In this document: positions 1 to 7,949 of the stretch, one piece after another
Position numbering within the stretch: the first letter of the stretch is position 1
Layout: the number at the start of each line of letters is the position of its first letter
Virus record (IMG/VR): IMGVR_UViG_3300042549_009448
Coordinates: 62,001 to 126,000 of that record
Source of the DNA: a virus
Length of the DNA stretch: 64,000 nt
Strand: one strand, 5' to 3'
The notes under the pieces: model-generated
Seen by the model: only the letters and a program-made list of their open reading frames with translations
Told to the model about the DNA's origin: nothing
The model's database searches: none
Translations under genes and position numbers: made by a program

Positions 1-605
1 TCATTTTCGTCATCATCGCTTTCTTCTGTGCAAAGTTTCTTAACGGCTGCGCATACTAGGTCGCAAATGTCTTCTTTTGTCATTTCCATCTTTTCAGCGA
101 TATCTTCAATGACATCGTTAATGTCATCTCCAAATTCTTCCATTAAAGTGGCTAATTGTTCTTCGTCGATTACTGGCTCATCAGACGGCATATCGTCGTC
201 AGACAGCATAGAGTCATCGGTTTCTGGCATTTCTTCTTCTGCCTCAGCGAACATGTTAAAATCTTCGTTAACGAATTGGTCAAAGCGAAGTATTCTTCCT
301 TCTTCAACAGCGCTAACCGTTGCAATTGTTTGTTTTGCGTACATTGGGTTAAATGGTTTTTTCTTTGCCGTTCTTGAAATTAGGTCACGAGTTACCGCCT
401 TCCATGTTGGGTCATAATTGTGGTTGAATTTTCCACCTTCAAAATCGGCATTTCGGTCAATAACTCGTTGATAGCCTTTTAGTGTTTCTCGTTTTGATGT
501 ATCAAAGTCTTTCTTTGATGTTGGACCTCCGAAACTAGGTTTCTTAGGATCCATGTAATCATCCATCGAAGGATTACGTCGGTCTTTAGTGTTGAACATG
601 TCCAT
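1..605 (-). CDS. Acidic putative head protein with internal capsid-targeting-like motif (partial)
   Basis: Open on the minus strand from ATG at 605 and runs off the left edge. An in-frame ATG at 599 is an alternative start. The first 100 residues are basic to neutral. At residues 105-114 lies ILRFDQFVNE, followed by a very acidic region rich in E, D and M. The motif matches the F-x-x-F-[ILV]-x-E tag seen in many other proteins here, and prohead protease cutting after its E would release the acidic C-terminal part. I do not recognise the family. Location just downstream of the tail tube gene suggests a virion protein. The coding call rests on the uninterrupted frame, sensible composition and the motif. 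Confidence 0.65.
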   Translation of the reverse strand, partial: MDMFNTKDRRNPSMDDYMDPKKPSFGGPTSKKDFDTSKRETLKGYQRVIDRNADFEGGKFNHNYDPTWKAVTRDLISRTAKKKPFNPMYAKQTIATVSAVEEGRILRFDQFVNEDFNMFAEAEEEMPETDDSMLSDDDMPSDEPVIDEEQLATLMEEFGDDINDVIEDIAEKMEMTKEDICDLVCAAVKKLCTEESDDDEN

Positions 606-625
606 ATTTTTATAGATGATTATTT

Positions 626-1210
626 TTACTGTCCAATTCTTGATTCGGTGTAAGAATCCGCTGTGAACTGTGCAGTTAACTTATAGATACCTTCACTTGT
701 GTAATCAAGTGCAGTTTCAGTCATTTTAGCTGGTCCAATGAATACTGGAGAGAACATGAAATCTCTAAAGATTAAACCTGCTCGGTTGAACTGAGTTACT
801 TGAATGCTTGCATCCGCATAGTCAGTTTTTAGTCCTTGACGACCAGTTAATGGATTATAGATTAAATCCGCCCATGATCTTAACGCGTTGTAAATGTACA
901 TATCGTTACTATTGTTTAAGTTAACCTCAAACTCAATTGTGAACTGATGATATGTTTGCGATGGTTTTGATGGTGCGTAAGTTCTTTGTGAGAATTTATA
1001 GTTTTGAATAACTACGGCTGATCCTGAACCTGCGTATTCTGGTAAACTTGTTACTTTCAATACGTGTTCAAGCATTAGATTATTACCGAAACCGATTTTT
1101 CCAGACACTGCAGGCGGCGGGGTAATGATAACCTCGAACTGGTTAAGGTAAATAGGTTCGTACTTACCTGGACCTGCTGTTGAATTTTTAAAATGTGGTA
1201 GACCTGCCAT
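626..1210 (-). CDS. Tail tube protein (gp19-like)
   Basis: 194 residues, the usual size for a T4-type tail tube subunit, which stacks as hexamers inside the contractile sheath. The N-terminus (MAGLPHFKNSTAGPGKYEP) and the mixed beta-strand pattern with YHQFTIEFEV and the C-terminal GIYKLTAQFTADS resemble tail tube / gp19 family proteins. A late-type box AATAAATAA lies 21 nt upstream and overlaps the stop of the preceding gene. No sheath gene is visible in the window, so the sheath is probably beyond the left edge. Family assignment is by overall resemblance, not by a single diagnostic motif. Confidence 0.65.
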   Translation of the reverse strand: MAGLPHFKNSTAGPGKYEPIYLNQFEVIITPPPAVSGKIGFGNNLMLEHVLKVTSLPEYAGSGSAVVIQNYKFSQRTYAPSKPSQTYHQFTIEFEVNLNNSNDMYIYNALRSWADLIYNPLTGRQGLKTDYADASIQVTQFNRAGLIFRDFMFSPVFIGPAKMTETALDYTSEGIYKLTAQFTADSYTESRIGQ

Positions 1211-1230
1211 CTTATGTCTTTATTTTTTAG

Positions 1231-1239
1231 TTATTTATT
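1231..1239 (-). promoter_or_regulatory. Late-type promoter for tail tube gene
   Basis: AATAAATAA on the minus strand, 21 nt upstream of the tail tube ATG. It matches the T4 late -10 box (TATAAATA), and the same box and spacing recur across the window. Confidence 0.5.
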
Positions 1240-2355
1240 CTGATCCTGATCCACTTGTTTACCAGAGGCCTTTTCTTTTTGATCAGGTTCTCTAGCGCTC
1301 AGCTCTTTCTGTATTTGTTTTTGAATTGACATGATTTCAGAAGTAGACTTACTGCCCAACGTTATATTAGTTGCCTTAATAACATCAGCTAGATCAAGTT
1401 CAGTTTTTTCTTTTGAGTATACTGAATTAATTTCAGGAGTGAAACTTAATTCAATAGAAGGAAGTATTTGAGCCAGCAAATTTCCACCGAATCTAAAGTC
1501 CTTTTCGTTAAATTCGTCAAATGCCATTTTAAATTTGCCACCGAACGCGCCAGCCATTGTAATTTCTGCCCAGATTTTAGGCTTATTATCAATTTGTTCT
1601 CCAGCGGTCTGTTTAGTTAAGTTATTCGATACTTTATACAGAAACTTAACTCCACCAGAATAGGCACCGCGTTCTTGCTGACCTTCAATAAATCTTAACT
1701 TGTCTCCACGAACCACTACTGTGTAAGCATATTCTCCAGATACATCCGATTTAGGTTCCTCATCTTTCACATCAGGTTCATCATTATCCTTGGGCTTATT
1801 GTCTATCACAGCAGGCGGTTGAGGTTGATCGTACTTAACCAGAGCACCTCCAGAAGAGCCTTGACCTAATTGATTAGGAGCAGCTGGCCCAGTAGGCAGT
1901 GCTTTTTGAGTAAGGTCATCATCGTCATCTTCTTCTCCGGATCCTAGTGCCTTTGGAGCTTTAGGGCCAGTAGGCAGTGCTTTTTGAGTAAGGTCATCAT
2001 CGTCATCTTCTTCTCCGGATCCTAGTGCCTTTGGAGCTTTAGGGCCTGGAGGCAGTGCTGCCTCGTTCTTAGCAGGGTCAGCCTTTTTCTTGTCCTTGTC
2101 CGTCATTGCTATCCTTGCATCAATTATCTTATCAATTTCAACAATTAGATCATTTAAGAGAGACCCGGATGTGTACTTCACGTATTGTGGAGCGCCGTAT
2201 GCTGAACTGTACTTTAGGTCAGGATACACGTCGGTTTCATGAATCTCAATCGATTGCTTGGTCTGATCCCATAGGGGTTGTTGCCCTTTTCCAGGATTCT
2301 TCCAAGTGATTGCGAAACTAATTATTGATTCTGCTATTACGCCTTGTTCTGCCAA
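1231..2355 (-). CDS. Virion-associated protein with tandem Asp-rich linker repeats
   Basis: 374 residues between head and tail genes. The N-terminal part (about 1-95) and C-terminal part (about 205-374) look folded. Between them is a low-complexity linker with two perfect 26-residue repeats containing GSGEEDDDDDLTQK, then Pro-rich sequence. The C-terminal half has FGGKFKMAFDEFNEKDFRFGGN, suggesting a beta-rich structural domain. No family recognised. Its position upstream of the tail tube gene, in the same direction, argues for a tail or neck role. Confidence 0.6.
   Translation of the reverse strand: MAEQGVIAESIISFAITWKNPGKGQQPLWDQTKQSIEIHETDVYPDLKYSSAYGAPQYVKYTSGSLLNDLIVEIDKIIDARIAMTDKDKKKADPAKNEAALPPGPKAPKALGSGEEDDDDDLTQKALPTGPKAPKALGSGEEDDDDDLTQKALPTGPAAPNQLGQGSSGGALVKYDQPQPPAVIDNKPKDNDEPDVKDEEPKSDVSGEYAYTVVVRGDKLRFIEGQQERGAYSGGVKFLYKVSNNLTKQTAGEQIDNKPKIWAEITMAGAFGGKFKMAFDEFNEKDFRFGGNLLAQILPSIELSFTPEINSVYSKEKTELDLADVIKATNITLGSKSTSEIMSIQKQIQKELSAREPDQKEKASGKQVDQDQNK
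1891..2046 (-). repeat. Two perfect 78-bp tandem repeats
   Basis: Units at 1891-1968 and 1969-2046 appear identical base for base, with a partial third copy starting at 2047. They keep the reading frame (26 residues) and encode an acidic poly-Asp linker. Identity at the DNA level implies a recent duplication. Confidence 0.85.
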
Positions 2356-2358
2356 TTC

Positions 2359-2664
2359 TTATCCAATTTCTTTTTCTCCCTGAAATTCTTTTCCACGGTT
2401 AGATTTCTTTCTAGTTGGGTCGACCGGTTTGTAGTTGGCCCAAATTTCATTATAGATTCTGCAAGAAGCCCCCATGAAATTAACGATTCCAACGTACTTC
2501 TTACGGTCTGCACCCTTCATTTTAGAGATTTTCTTTCCAATGCTTCGCGCATCATCCAAGTCCAATTCCTCATCTTCAGTCTTTCCGACCAAGTCTTTGA
2601 TAGAATTTTCCTGAATCAGGTAAGCTTGAAAGGACTGAACCTTATGCTTGTTTTGATCTTTCAT
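2359..2664 (-). CDS. Small putative internal head protein with N-terminal capsid-targeting motif
   Basis: 101 residues. Near the N-terminus is VQSFQAYLIQEN, which fits the S-F-x-x-[FY]-[ILV]-x-E tag with cleavage expected after E. The rest is charged, rich in K, D and E, with a short segment KKYVGIVNFMGASCRIYNEIW that may be a small fold. The gene starts 18 nt after the preceding small tagged gene. No named family recognised. Confidence 0.6.
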   Translation of the reverse strand: MKDQNKHKVQSFQAYLIQENSIKDLVGKTEDEELDLDDARSIGKKISKMKGADRKKYVGIVNFMGASCRIYNEIWANYKPVDPTRKKSNRGKEFQGEKEIG

Positions 2665-2682
2665 TTCAGGATCGCTTTTTTA

Positions 2683-3048
2683 TTACTTAGGCATTTTAGC
2701 CATGCTAGGCTCAACTTTCTTGTTGATAGCCTTTCCTTTGATAACCAATTTAGCCATCTTAGGTTCAACTTGTTTATTAATCGAACTACCTTTAGAAGTA
2801 GGTAATTTAGAAGTTTTTACATCAACTGATTTGCTGATTGCTTTACCTTTACCTTTAGGCAGGCCTGCCATTTCCGGTTTAACTGATTTGCTGATTGCTC
2901 GACCATTTCCTTTAGGAAGATCTGAAGTTTTAGCGTCTACTGACTTGTTAAACTTAGAACCTTTACCTTTAGGCATGTCTGCCATGTGTTGATCGATTGA
3001 CTTCTTTTCAAAAAGAAATTCGCCGTAGCTTAAAACTGATTTGCTCAT
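2683..3048 (-). CDS. Basic 19-residue-repeat internal head protein with capsid-targeting motif
   Basis: 121 residues, strongly basic. It begins MSKSVLSYGEFLFEKK, a close match to the T4 internal-protein targeting peptide, with cutting predicted after the E of LFE. The rest is about five copies of a 19-residue repeat of the form V-x-x-K-M/T-x-x-L-P-K-G-K-G-x-x-I-S-K-S, with little hydrophobic core. By analogy with T4 IPIII and related basic internal proteins, a DNA-associated packaged protein is likely. A late-type box lies 36 nt upstream. Confidence 0.65.
   Translation of the reverse strand: MSKSVLSYGEFLFEKKSIDQHMADMPKGKGSKFNKSVDAKTSDLPKGNGRAISKSVKPEMAGLPKGKGKAISKSVDVKTSKLPTSKGSSINKQVEPKMAKLVIKGKAINKKVEPSMAKMPK
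2690..3010 (-). repeat. About five 57-bp in-frame repeats
   Basis: Degenerate tandem repeats of about 57 bp (19 codons), with recurring tttaggcaggcctgccat-like and gatttgctgattgcttt-like segments. They encode Lys/Gly/Ser-rich repeats. One unit is a codon shorter. Confidence 0.75.
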
Positions 3049-3083
3049 TGTGTTTTATTATTTTATAGTGTCTTTAGGAATAT

Positions 3084-3092
3084 TATTTATTT
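3084..3092 (-). promoter_or_regulatory. Late-type promoter
   Basis: AATAAATAA on the minus strand, 36 nt upstream of the basic repeat protein. It sits between that gene and the capsid-gene terminator, so it would restart transcription after termination. Confidence 0.45.
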
Positions 3093-3105
3093 GAGCTCAA
3101 ATCAT

Positions 3106-3137
3106 AAAAACAAAAAAAGGCTCTCCAATGGAGAGCC
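3106..3137 (-). terminator. Rho-independent terminator after major capsid gene
   Basis: Perfect 8-bp stem GGCTCTCC / GGAGAGCC with loop AAT, followed on the minus strand by a long T-rich tract (complement of 3106-3118). It lies about 30 nt past the capsid stop codon. Confidence 0.85.
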
Positions 3138-3167
3138 TTCTATTATTGTCCTGTTTCGTTGTTACGA

Positions 3168-4889
3168 TTAGTAAGAAGCAGAAGGACGGTTTGAACCAGT
3201 CAATACACCTAGACCGTCAACAGTCAATGTGATGTATTGTGTTTCAGGGTGCCATCCAGCCTCAGTGATTGCATAACGAGACTTCATACCGATCTTAGGA
3301 GAGAAAGTTCCCTCTGCGATAGTTTGAAGAGACTCAGCCATGATGTAAGGTAAGAATTTAACACCTGGTTCTTCGTCAGCACCTTTACGTCCGATGTGGA
3401 TACGGTTATCGCTGAACTTCAAGTTAGGATCTACGTAGATGGTTAAACCGTGTACTTTACCTGCAGGATATAATTGACCTGGAGTAGAAGGTAGATCATT
3501 ATTGAATGGAGCAAAAGAGTAACCAGCAACATCAGCAAGAGCAGATGCAACACGACCATTAGTCACGATGTAAGTACCAGCACCAAAACGACCTCTATGA
3601 TAAATCAAGTTAGCCATTTCAAGAATTTTGGTTACAACACGACGTTGTAGTGTTGAGATGTTCTCGAAACCAGTTGAACCTACAGTTAGGTTAAGGGTAC
3701 AGATGTCAGCACCTTCAACCGCTTCAAGAGAAGTTTTGTGAGTAGCTCCTAAAGTTAATACTCTGTCAACCAATTTCTTGTTGATAGATTGAGCAAGTTC
3801 GTTAACTGCTACGTTTTCCAACATAGAGATTACATCGAAGTTCCAAACTCTGTTAAGATCTTGGATTTGCTCAACTGTTGCAGAGATAGCAATTTGGTCG
3901 CCTTTAGCCTCGATGAACTTAGTGAACATACGAAGACCCATTTGACGGAATTTAGAAACCTCAGCTGTAGCACGAGTCATTCCATCGAAGTTAGCTTGAG
4001 AACCAGTAGCTCCTAAGAAAGGACCATCAAATGCAGTTGATGCATAGTCAGCATCACTTTCTGAAGTGAAACCAGAGATATGGTTTTCTAGTGCAGATAC
4101 CAAAGTAACTGTCATACCATCAGCACCTCCGAATCCTAACCAAGGATTAGCCGTTGTACCAGCAGCAGCGGCACTAGTATCAGTACGAGTACCTGTGCGA
4201 GTAACGTTATCAAGAGCAGCAACCGCATCAGCTACTGTAGTAGTAGATGAATCAGTTGTTCCACCTTGAACCACTTTAAGGATTGGTAAACCGTCTACAC
4301 GAGATTTTCCAACGTATTGGAATTTGAATGCAGCAGCCGCATTACCAGTATCACCTTGGATATAATCACCTATTGTGATACCTGTATTGACTGCAGAAGA
4401 TAATTTAACTAAGAACGGCTCATATTGAGTGTCTAAATTACCACCTTGGTATACATAATCCAAATAAGGTAAGAAACCTACTGGAGAATCCATAGGAACT
4501 ACACCAACTAGGTCGAAACCAATAGTTTTAGCAGCAACTTGGATAGCCACCGGTAAAAGGCTTGGGAATTTATCACCAGAACCTGATACGCTTGCGCCGT
4601 AACCTGCTTTAGTAGCACCACCACCAGTGAACGGAGTCATTCCGCTAGTAGGAGCAGAGATTGCACCCATTGCGCTGATTGAACCCGGTTGTTGCAGGAA
4701 CAAACCTGGAGCTGAACCTGAAGCTAATGCCTCGTTTAATGAACCTGCGTTATCGAAGATAGCATGGTTGTGAGCTAAGTCAACTAACCAAGGACGAGCT
4801 TTAATGTCTGCGCCATAACCTTCTAAAACTGGAGCCCATGTTTCTTTGATTGAAGCATCGTTCAATCTTTTGAAAATTTTTGTTGCCAT
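3168..4889 (-). CDS. Major capsid protein (gp23-like)
   Basis: 573 residues. It shows the T4 gp23 pattern of a Gly/Ala-rich N-terminal arm followed by the conserved region containing AAKTIGFDLVGVVPMDSPVG and FLPYLDYVYQGG. The C-terminal end has FSPKIGMKSRYAITEAGWHP. The subunit assembles the icosahedral head. Directly upstream is the protease-scaffold gene (20 nt gap), as in T4 where 21-22-23 are adjacent. A candidate protease site, PVLE followed by GYG, lies near residue 24, but the true maturation site cannot be fixed. The gene has its own strong terminator. Confidence 0.92.
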   Translation of the reverse strand: MATKIFKRLNDASIKETWAPVLEGYGADIKARPWLVDLAHNHAIFDNAGSLNEALASGSAPGLFLQQPGSISAMGAISAPTSGMTPFTGGGATKAGYGASVSGSGDKFPSLLPVAIQVAAKTIGFDLVGVVPMDSPVGFLPYLDYVYQGGNLDTQYEPFLVKLSSAVNTGITIGDYIQGDTGNAAAAFKFQYVGKSRVDGLPILKVVQGGTTDSSTTTVADAVAALDNVTRTGTRTDTSAAAAGTTANPWLGFGGADGMTVTLVSALENHISGFTSESDADYASTAFDGPFLGATGSQANFDGMTRATAEVSKFRQMGLRMFTKFIEAKGDQIAISATVEQIQDLNRVWNFDVISMLENVAVNELAQSINKKLVDRVLTLGATHKTSLEAVEGADICTLNLTVGSTGFENISTLQRRVVTKILEMANLIYHRGRFGAGTYIVTNGRVASALADVAGYSFAPFNNDLPSTPGQLYPAGKVHGLTIYVDPNLKFSDNRIHIGRKGADEEPGVKFLPYIMAESLQTIAEGTFSPKIGMKSRYAITEAGWHPETQYITLTVDGLGVLTGSNRPSASY

Positions 4890-4908
4890 TTTGTTTTAAA
4901 ATGTTTTT

Positions 4909-6900
4909 TTAGTTTTGTGCTCTTCTTTGGAGCATTTCAATGTAAGAATTAGAGTAGCCTCTTAGTCCTTCATTGACTTGTTTTAACGAGACATAACCTT
5001 CTTTACCTTGGTTTTCGTTAATTGTTTGATTATTTATATTTGCTTGAGTCGCAATTCTTTCACTAATTCCTCTAAGATTACGTGAATCCCAGAAGGCTTT
5101 AACTTGGTATGGAGTGTTCAACGCCATATTATTAGCTTGTGCTGAAATCCAATTTTTTTCACCGTCTGTCATGCTTTCGTATACTTCTTTGTATTGAGCA
5201 GGCATGAATTTAACGTAGTTAGGAGTGTTTTCAACCTGCTTGTTAAGAACCGCTTCCATGATATTAACTACTTCGTCTTCTGTGAAGAAGATAGCACCTC
5301 TCATTGTCTCAACGATTGCGGTTTTAGACGTTTGATCTAAGTTATAGAAAGCCTGTTTTCTAGATTCGCTTAACAGCTTCAAGAAAGGATATTTGCTTTC
5401 TAAAATTGCGTGAGCTGTATTGGATTTAATATGAGTTAAGATACCGTCAACTGCATTAACTAGATCATCTACTGATGAAGTTTCAGAGATTTCAAAATTA
5501 GCACTTTCATTTAATTTTTTAACCTCTCCCAATAGAGAACGTGTTTTAGCGGTTGCTCCAGGAATCATTTTTTCATTTAAAGATTCAGCAATATAGCTAG
5601 AATACTTGATACCTTTATCTAAGTTTTCTCCTAAGTAGTTAGAGTATTGGATTGTTGCATCAAGATTCTCAGCTAAGTAGTTAGAGAATTTGATTCCATT
5701 TTCAGCGTGTTCTGCAACGTGCTCAGCATATTGAATGCTTAGGTCAACGTTCTCAGCTAAGTAGTTTGTGTACTCTACTGTTTTTTCAACGTTTTCTGCA
5801 ACGTATTCAGCATAGTTAGCTGTTTCATTTACTTTTTTACCTAAGTAATCAGAGTAGGCAATGTTCTTTTGAACTTTGTCTCCCAAGTAGTCAGAGTAGT
5901 CAATTACATTGTTTACTTTTTCTGCAACATGCTCAGTGTAATTAACACCCTGATTCATCATAGTTGAAAGATAGTTAGTGTATTCAACTAGGCTTTCCAT
6001 TTCGCCAGCTAAGTAGTTTACGTACTCAACCATTTTCGAAACTACTGGTGATTCATCAGTTGAAGCGTTTTCAGAGATCTTTTGAAGACCTTTATTGTTT
6101 TTGGAGATGCTCTCTTGTAAAGTTGAAAACTTCTTTTTAACCAATTCAGAGTATTGGTTCATCTCGTCTTTTGTTACAAACTCATTAGCCATTTGCTGTG
6201 TATTATTTTGTTTAGGGGTTGTTTCAGAATTATTTATTTTATAGATTCTCACAGAATCTTCAAAATTGAAGTTTTCAGAAATATCCATTAATTTGTTGGT
6301 AATTGCCGTAGTCTTTAGATTATCTAAAGATTCAAAAATCGCTGAGAAACTTCCTTGTAGGCTTTCAGATACCTGAGATAACGAAGCTTGTGAGAAACCG
6401 GGTTCAGCTACTAGATCGTAAGTGAATATCTTATGTAGTTTAACCTTACCGTTCTGATCAACATTACCTGCTGCTCTAGATGATACTGATGTTGTACAGC
6501 CAGCTTCAACTAAAGTCTTTGCGATCTTTCCGCATGGAGTATCAAGAAGTCGTAGTCTAATCTTTACGCTGTTGGAACCTTCATCGTAACTAAGACTTTC
6601 GATTACGTGAGATACGTTAGCTAAGGAAATATCAAATTTTTGTGGATGATCAAGTTCACCAAAGAGTCTGCGCTCTTCAATCTTCTTGTTTAGATACTGT
6701 AGGTGAGGTAAGTACTCATTCTTTTCGTATACACGGTTATTTTCGTTTACGACTCCAAAAACGGCAGCAGTACCTTCAAGAATAACGTCACCGTTAGATT
6801 CTTTGGTTACAGTAACGGCCTCGTTAATTCTTTCAATGATAAACACCGAATTTTCAGGAATGACCGTTTGGTTTAGGTTAGCGATTTTAGTACTACTCAA
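4909..6900 (-). CDS. Prohead protease (gp21-like) fused to coiled-coil scaffold (gp22-like)
   Basis: 663 residues, two proteins in one. Residues 1 to about 190 match the T4 gp21 serine protease: GELDHP places His at 85, and CTTSVSSRAAG places Ser at 138-141, close to the T4 gp21 His85/Ser140 catalytic pair. The region with YDLVAEPGFS follows. From Met237 (MANEFVTKDEMNQYSEL) the rest is a highly charged, coiled-coil scaffold, including 11 exact-length 14-residue repeats at residues 291-444. In T4 protease and scaffold are separate genes. Here an internal late-type box and an ATG at 6192 could also yield free scaffold. The protease should mature the capsid and cut tagged internal proteins. Confidence 0.88.
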   Translation of the reverse strand: MSSTKIANLNQTVIPENSVFIIERINEAVTVTKESNGDVILEGTAAVFGVVNENNRVYEKNEYLPHLQYLNKKIEERRLFGELDHPQKFDISLANVSHVIESLSYDEGSNSVKIRLRLLDTPCGKIAKTLVEAGCTTSVSSRAAGNVDQNGKVKLHKIFTYDLVAEPGFSQASLSQVSESLQGSFSAIFESLDNLKTTAITNKLMDISENFNFEDSVRIYKINNSETTPKQNNTQQMANEFVTKDEMNQYSELVKKKFSTLQESISKNNKGLQKISENASTDESPVVSKMVEYVNYLAGEMESLVEYTNYLSTMMNQGVNYTEHVAEKVNNVIDYSDYLGDKVQKNIAYSDYLGKKVNETANYAEYVAENVEKTVEYTNYLAENVDLSIQYAEHVAEHAENGIKFSNYLAENLDATIQYSNYLGENLDKGIKYSSYIAESLNEKMIPGATAKTRSLLGEVKKLNESANFEISETSSVDDLVNAVDGILTHIKSNTAHAILESKYPFLKLLSESRKQAFYNLDQTSKTAIVETMRGAIFFTEDEVVNIMEAVLNKQVENTPNYVKFMPAQYKEVYESMTDGEKNWISAQANNMALNTPYQVKAFWDSRNLRGISERIATQANINNQTINENQGKEGYVSLKQVNEGLRGYSNSYIEMLQRRAQN
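5569..6030 (-). repeat. Eleven 42-bp (14-residue) coiled-coil repeats
   Basis: Eleven consecutive units of exactly 14 codons, pattern [VI]-x-Y-[ST]-x-[YH]-[LV]-[AG]-E-x-[VL]-x-x-x, from Val291 to Lys444. Two heptads per unit fit a long continuous helical scaffold. Unit length is invariant though the sequence has drifted. Confidence 0.88.
6231..6239 (-). promoter_or_regulatory. Internal late-type promoter for separate scaffold product
   Basis: AAATAAATA on the minus strand inside the fusion gene, about 39 nt upstream of the in-frame ATG at 6192 (Met237). It could drive a scaffold-only transcript. The spacing is longer than for most such boxes here. Confidence 0.35.
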
Positions 6901-6920
6901 CTTAATTCGACTTTTTTTGA

Positions 6921-6930
6921 TTATTTATAC
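6921..6930 (-). promoter_or_regulatory. Late-type promoter for protease-scaffold and capsid genes
   Basis: GTATAAATAA on the minus strand, 21 nt upstream of the protease-scaffold ATG. It contains a perfect T4 late box TATAAATA. Confidence 0.65.
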
Positions 6931-6964
6931 GTGCTCCTTTCATATAAGGTGAGCAGTACTATCA

Positions 6965-7858
6965 TTATTTATTAAAGTCGAGTAGCAAGTCTTTTAAAAT
7001 CTGTAGTTTTTCTTCACTAATTTTTGAAAAATCCGGCTTGGTCACAATTATCTTGAATACGTAATTGCCCCTATTGCCGAAGGCTGAAACCAGTCCCTGA
7101 TTGGGTATTCTGACAGTAATGTCATTAAGGGTATCCCGATTGAATGATTTTATTCGATATTTCTTACCTAATTGACTCTCAAGTAAGGTCTCTTCATTAA
7201 ATAGTACATCATGTAAAGACAGTTCAATTCGTTGAATAAGGTCGCTTTGGTCAATCGCAATCCCTAACATGTCAATATTTACTCTAACAATAAGATCTCC
7301 AGTTACCACCATTTTTCTAGCCCTGCCGAAAAAATCAGTTTCGTTTGTCTCTTGTACAGAACCTCCGCCCCTAACCTTTAGTAAAATGCAGTACCTGCCA
7401 TTTTCAACGGTGATTGGATAGCCGTTCTCTGCTAGGTTTACTAATACCTTTACCGTCTTCATTTCTGTGCCAGTTGAACCTCCCACGTTTTTAGTTATTG
7501 AATACTGAACTTCAAAAGAGGTTCCTTCCATTACCTCTTTGATTGAAGCCCATTTATCAACAGTATGAGTTAGATTCTTGAAATTAGAACGATTTCCGCC
7601 AAACGAAAAATCATGAAAACTATCATAGAAGCTATTGTGCTGGCCTCTCGGTCCACGACCAGCATCATACTGCTTACGTTTAGTTGCATTACCTAGAGTT
7701 TCATAGGCTTCTGCAATCTCTTTGAACTTATCTTCAGATTCCTTACTTCCGCCGTTTTTGTCAGGATGATGTTCGGTCACAAGCTTACGATAAGCCTTTT
7801 TAATTTCATCTGGCGAAGCAGTTTCTGCAACTCCCAACGTTTCATAATAATTTTTCAA
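6965..7858 (-). CDS. DnaJ-like co-chaperone
   Basis: 297 residues. The J domain (about 1-68) has [24 protein letters not shown]-type helices I-II and the essential HPD motif in [12 protein letters not shown]-like linker follows (about 70-95), then a beta-rich C-terminal substrate-binding region without the Cys zinc-finger repeats, so it is CbpA / type II-like. J proteins stimulate Hsp70 ATPase, so it would recruit host DnaK. Placed directly upstream of the capsid-protease operon, it may help fold head proteins. The start is supported by the canonical N-terminus. Confidence 0.85.
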   Translation of the reverse strand: MKNYYETLGVAETASPDEIKKAYRKLVTEHHPDKNGGSKESEDKFKEIAEAYETLGNATKRKQYDAGRGPRGQHNSFYDSFHDFSFGGNRSNFKNLTHTVDKWASIKEVMEGTSFEVQYSITKNVGGSTGTEMKTVKVLVNLAENGYPITVENGRYCILLKVRGGGSVQETNETDFFGRARKMVVTGDLIVRVNIDMLGIAIDQSDLIQRIELSLHDVLFNEETLLESQLGKKYRIKSFNRDTLNDITVRIPNQGLVSAFGNRGNYVFKIIVTKPDFSKISEEKLQILKDLLLDFNK

Positions 7859-7921
7859 TGGTTAAATCTAGTATGATATTTACAGTATAATACTAAATAC
7901 CTCCAACAAGTTTATCGTGTC

Positions 7922-7929
7922 TATAAATA
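7922..7929 (+). promoter_or_regulatory. Late-type promoter for glycan island
   Basis: Perfect TATAAATA on the plus strand, 20 nt before the GTG start of the first glycosyltransferase gene, in the divergent gap after dnaJ. It suggests the island is expressed late. Confidence 0.65.
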
Positions 7930-7949
7930 AGAAAAAGTAAAATCCTCAA

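Noticed and set aside
4066-4269. Plus-strand ORFs inside the capsid gene
   Set aside because: Antisense shadows of a strongly conserved coding sequence.
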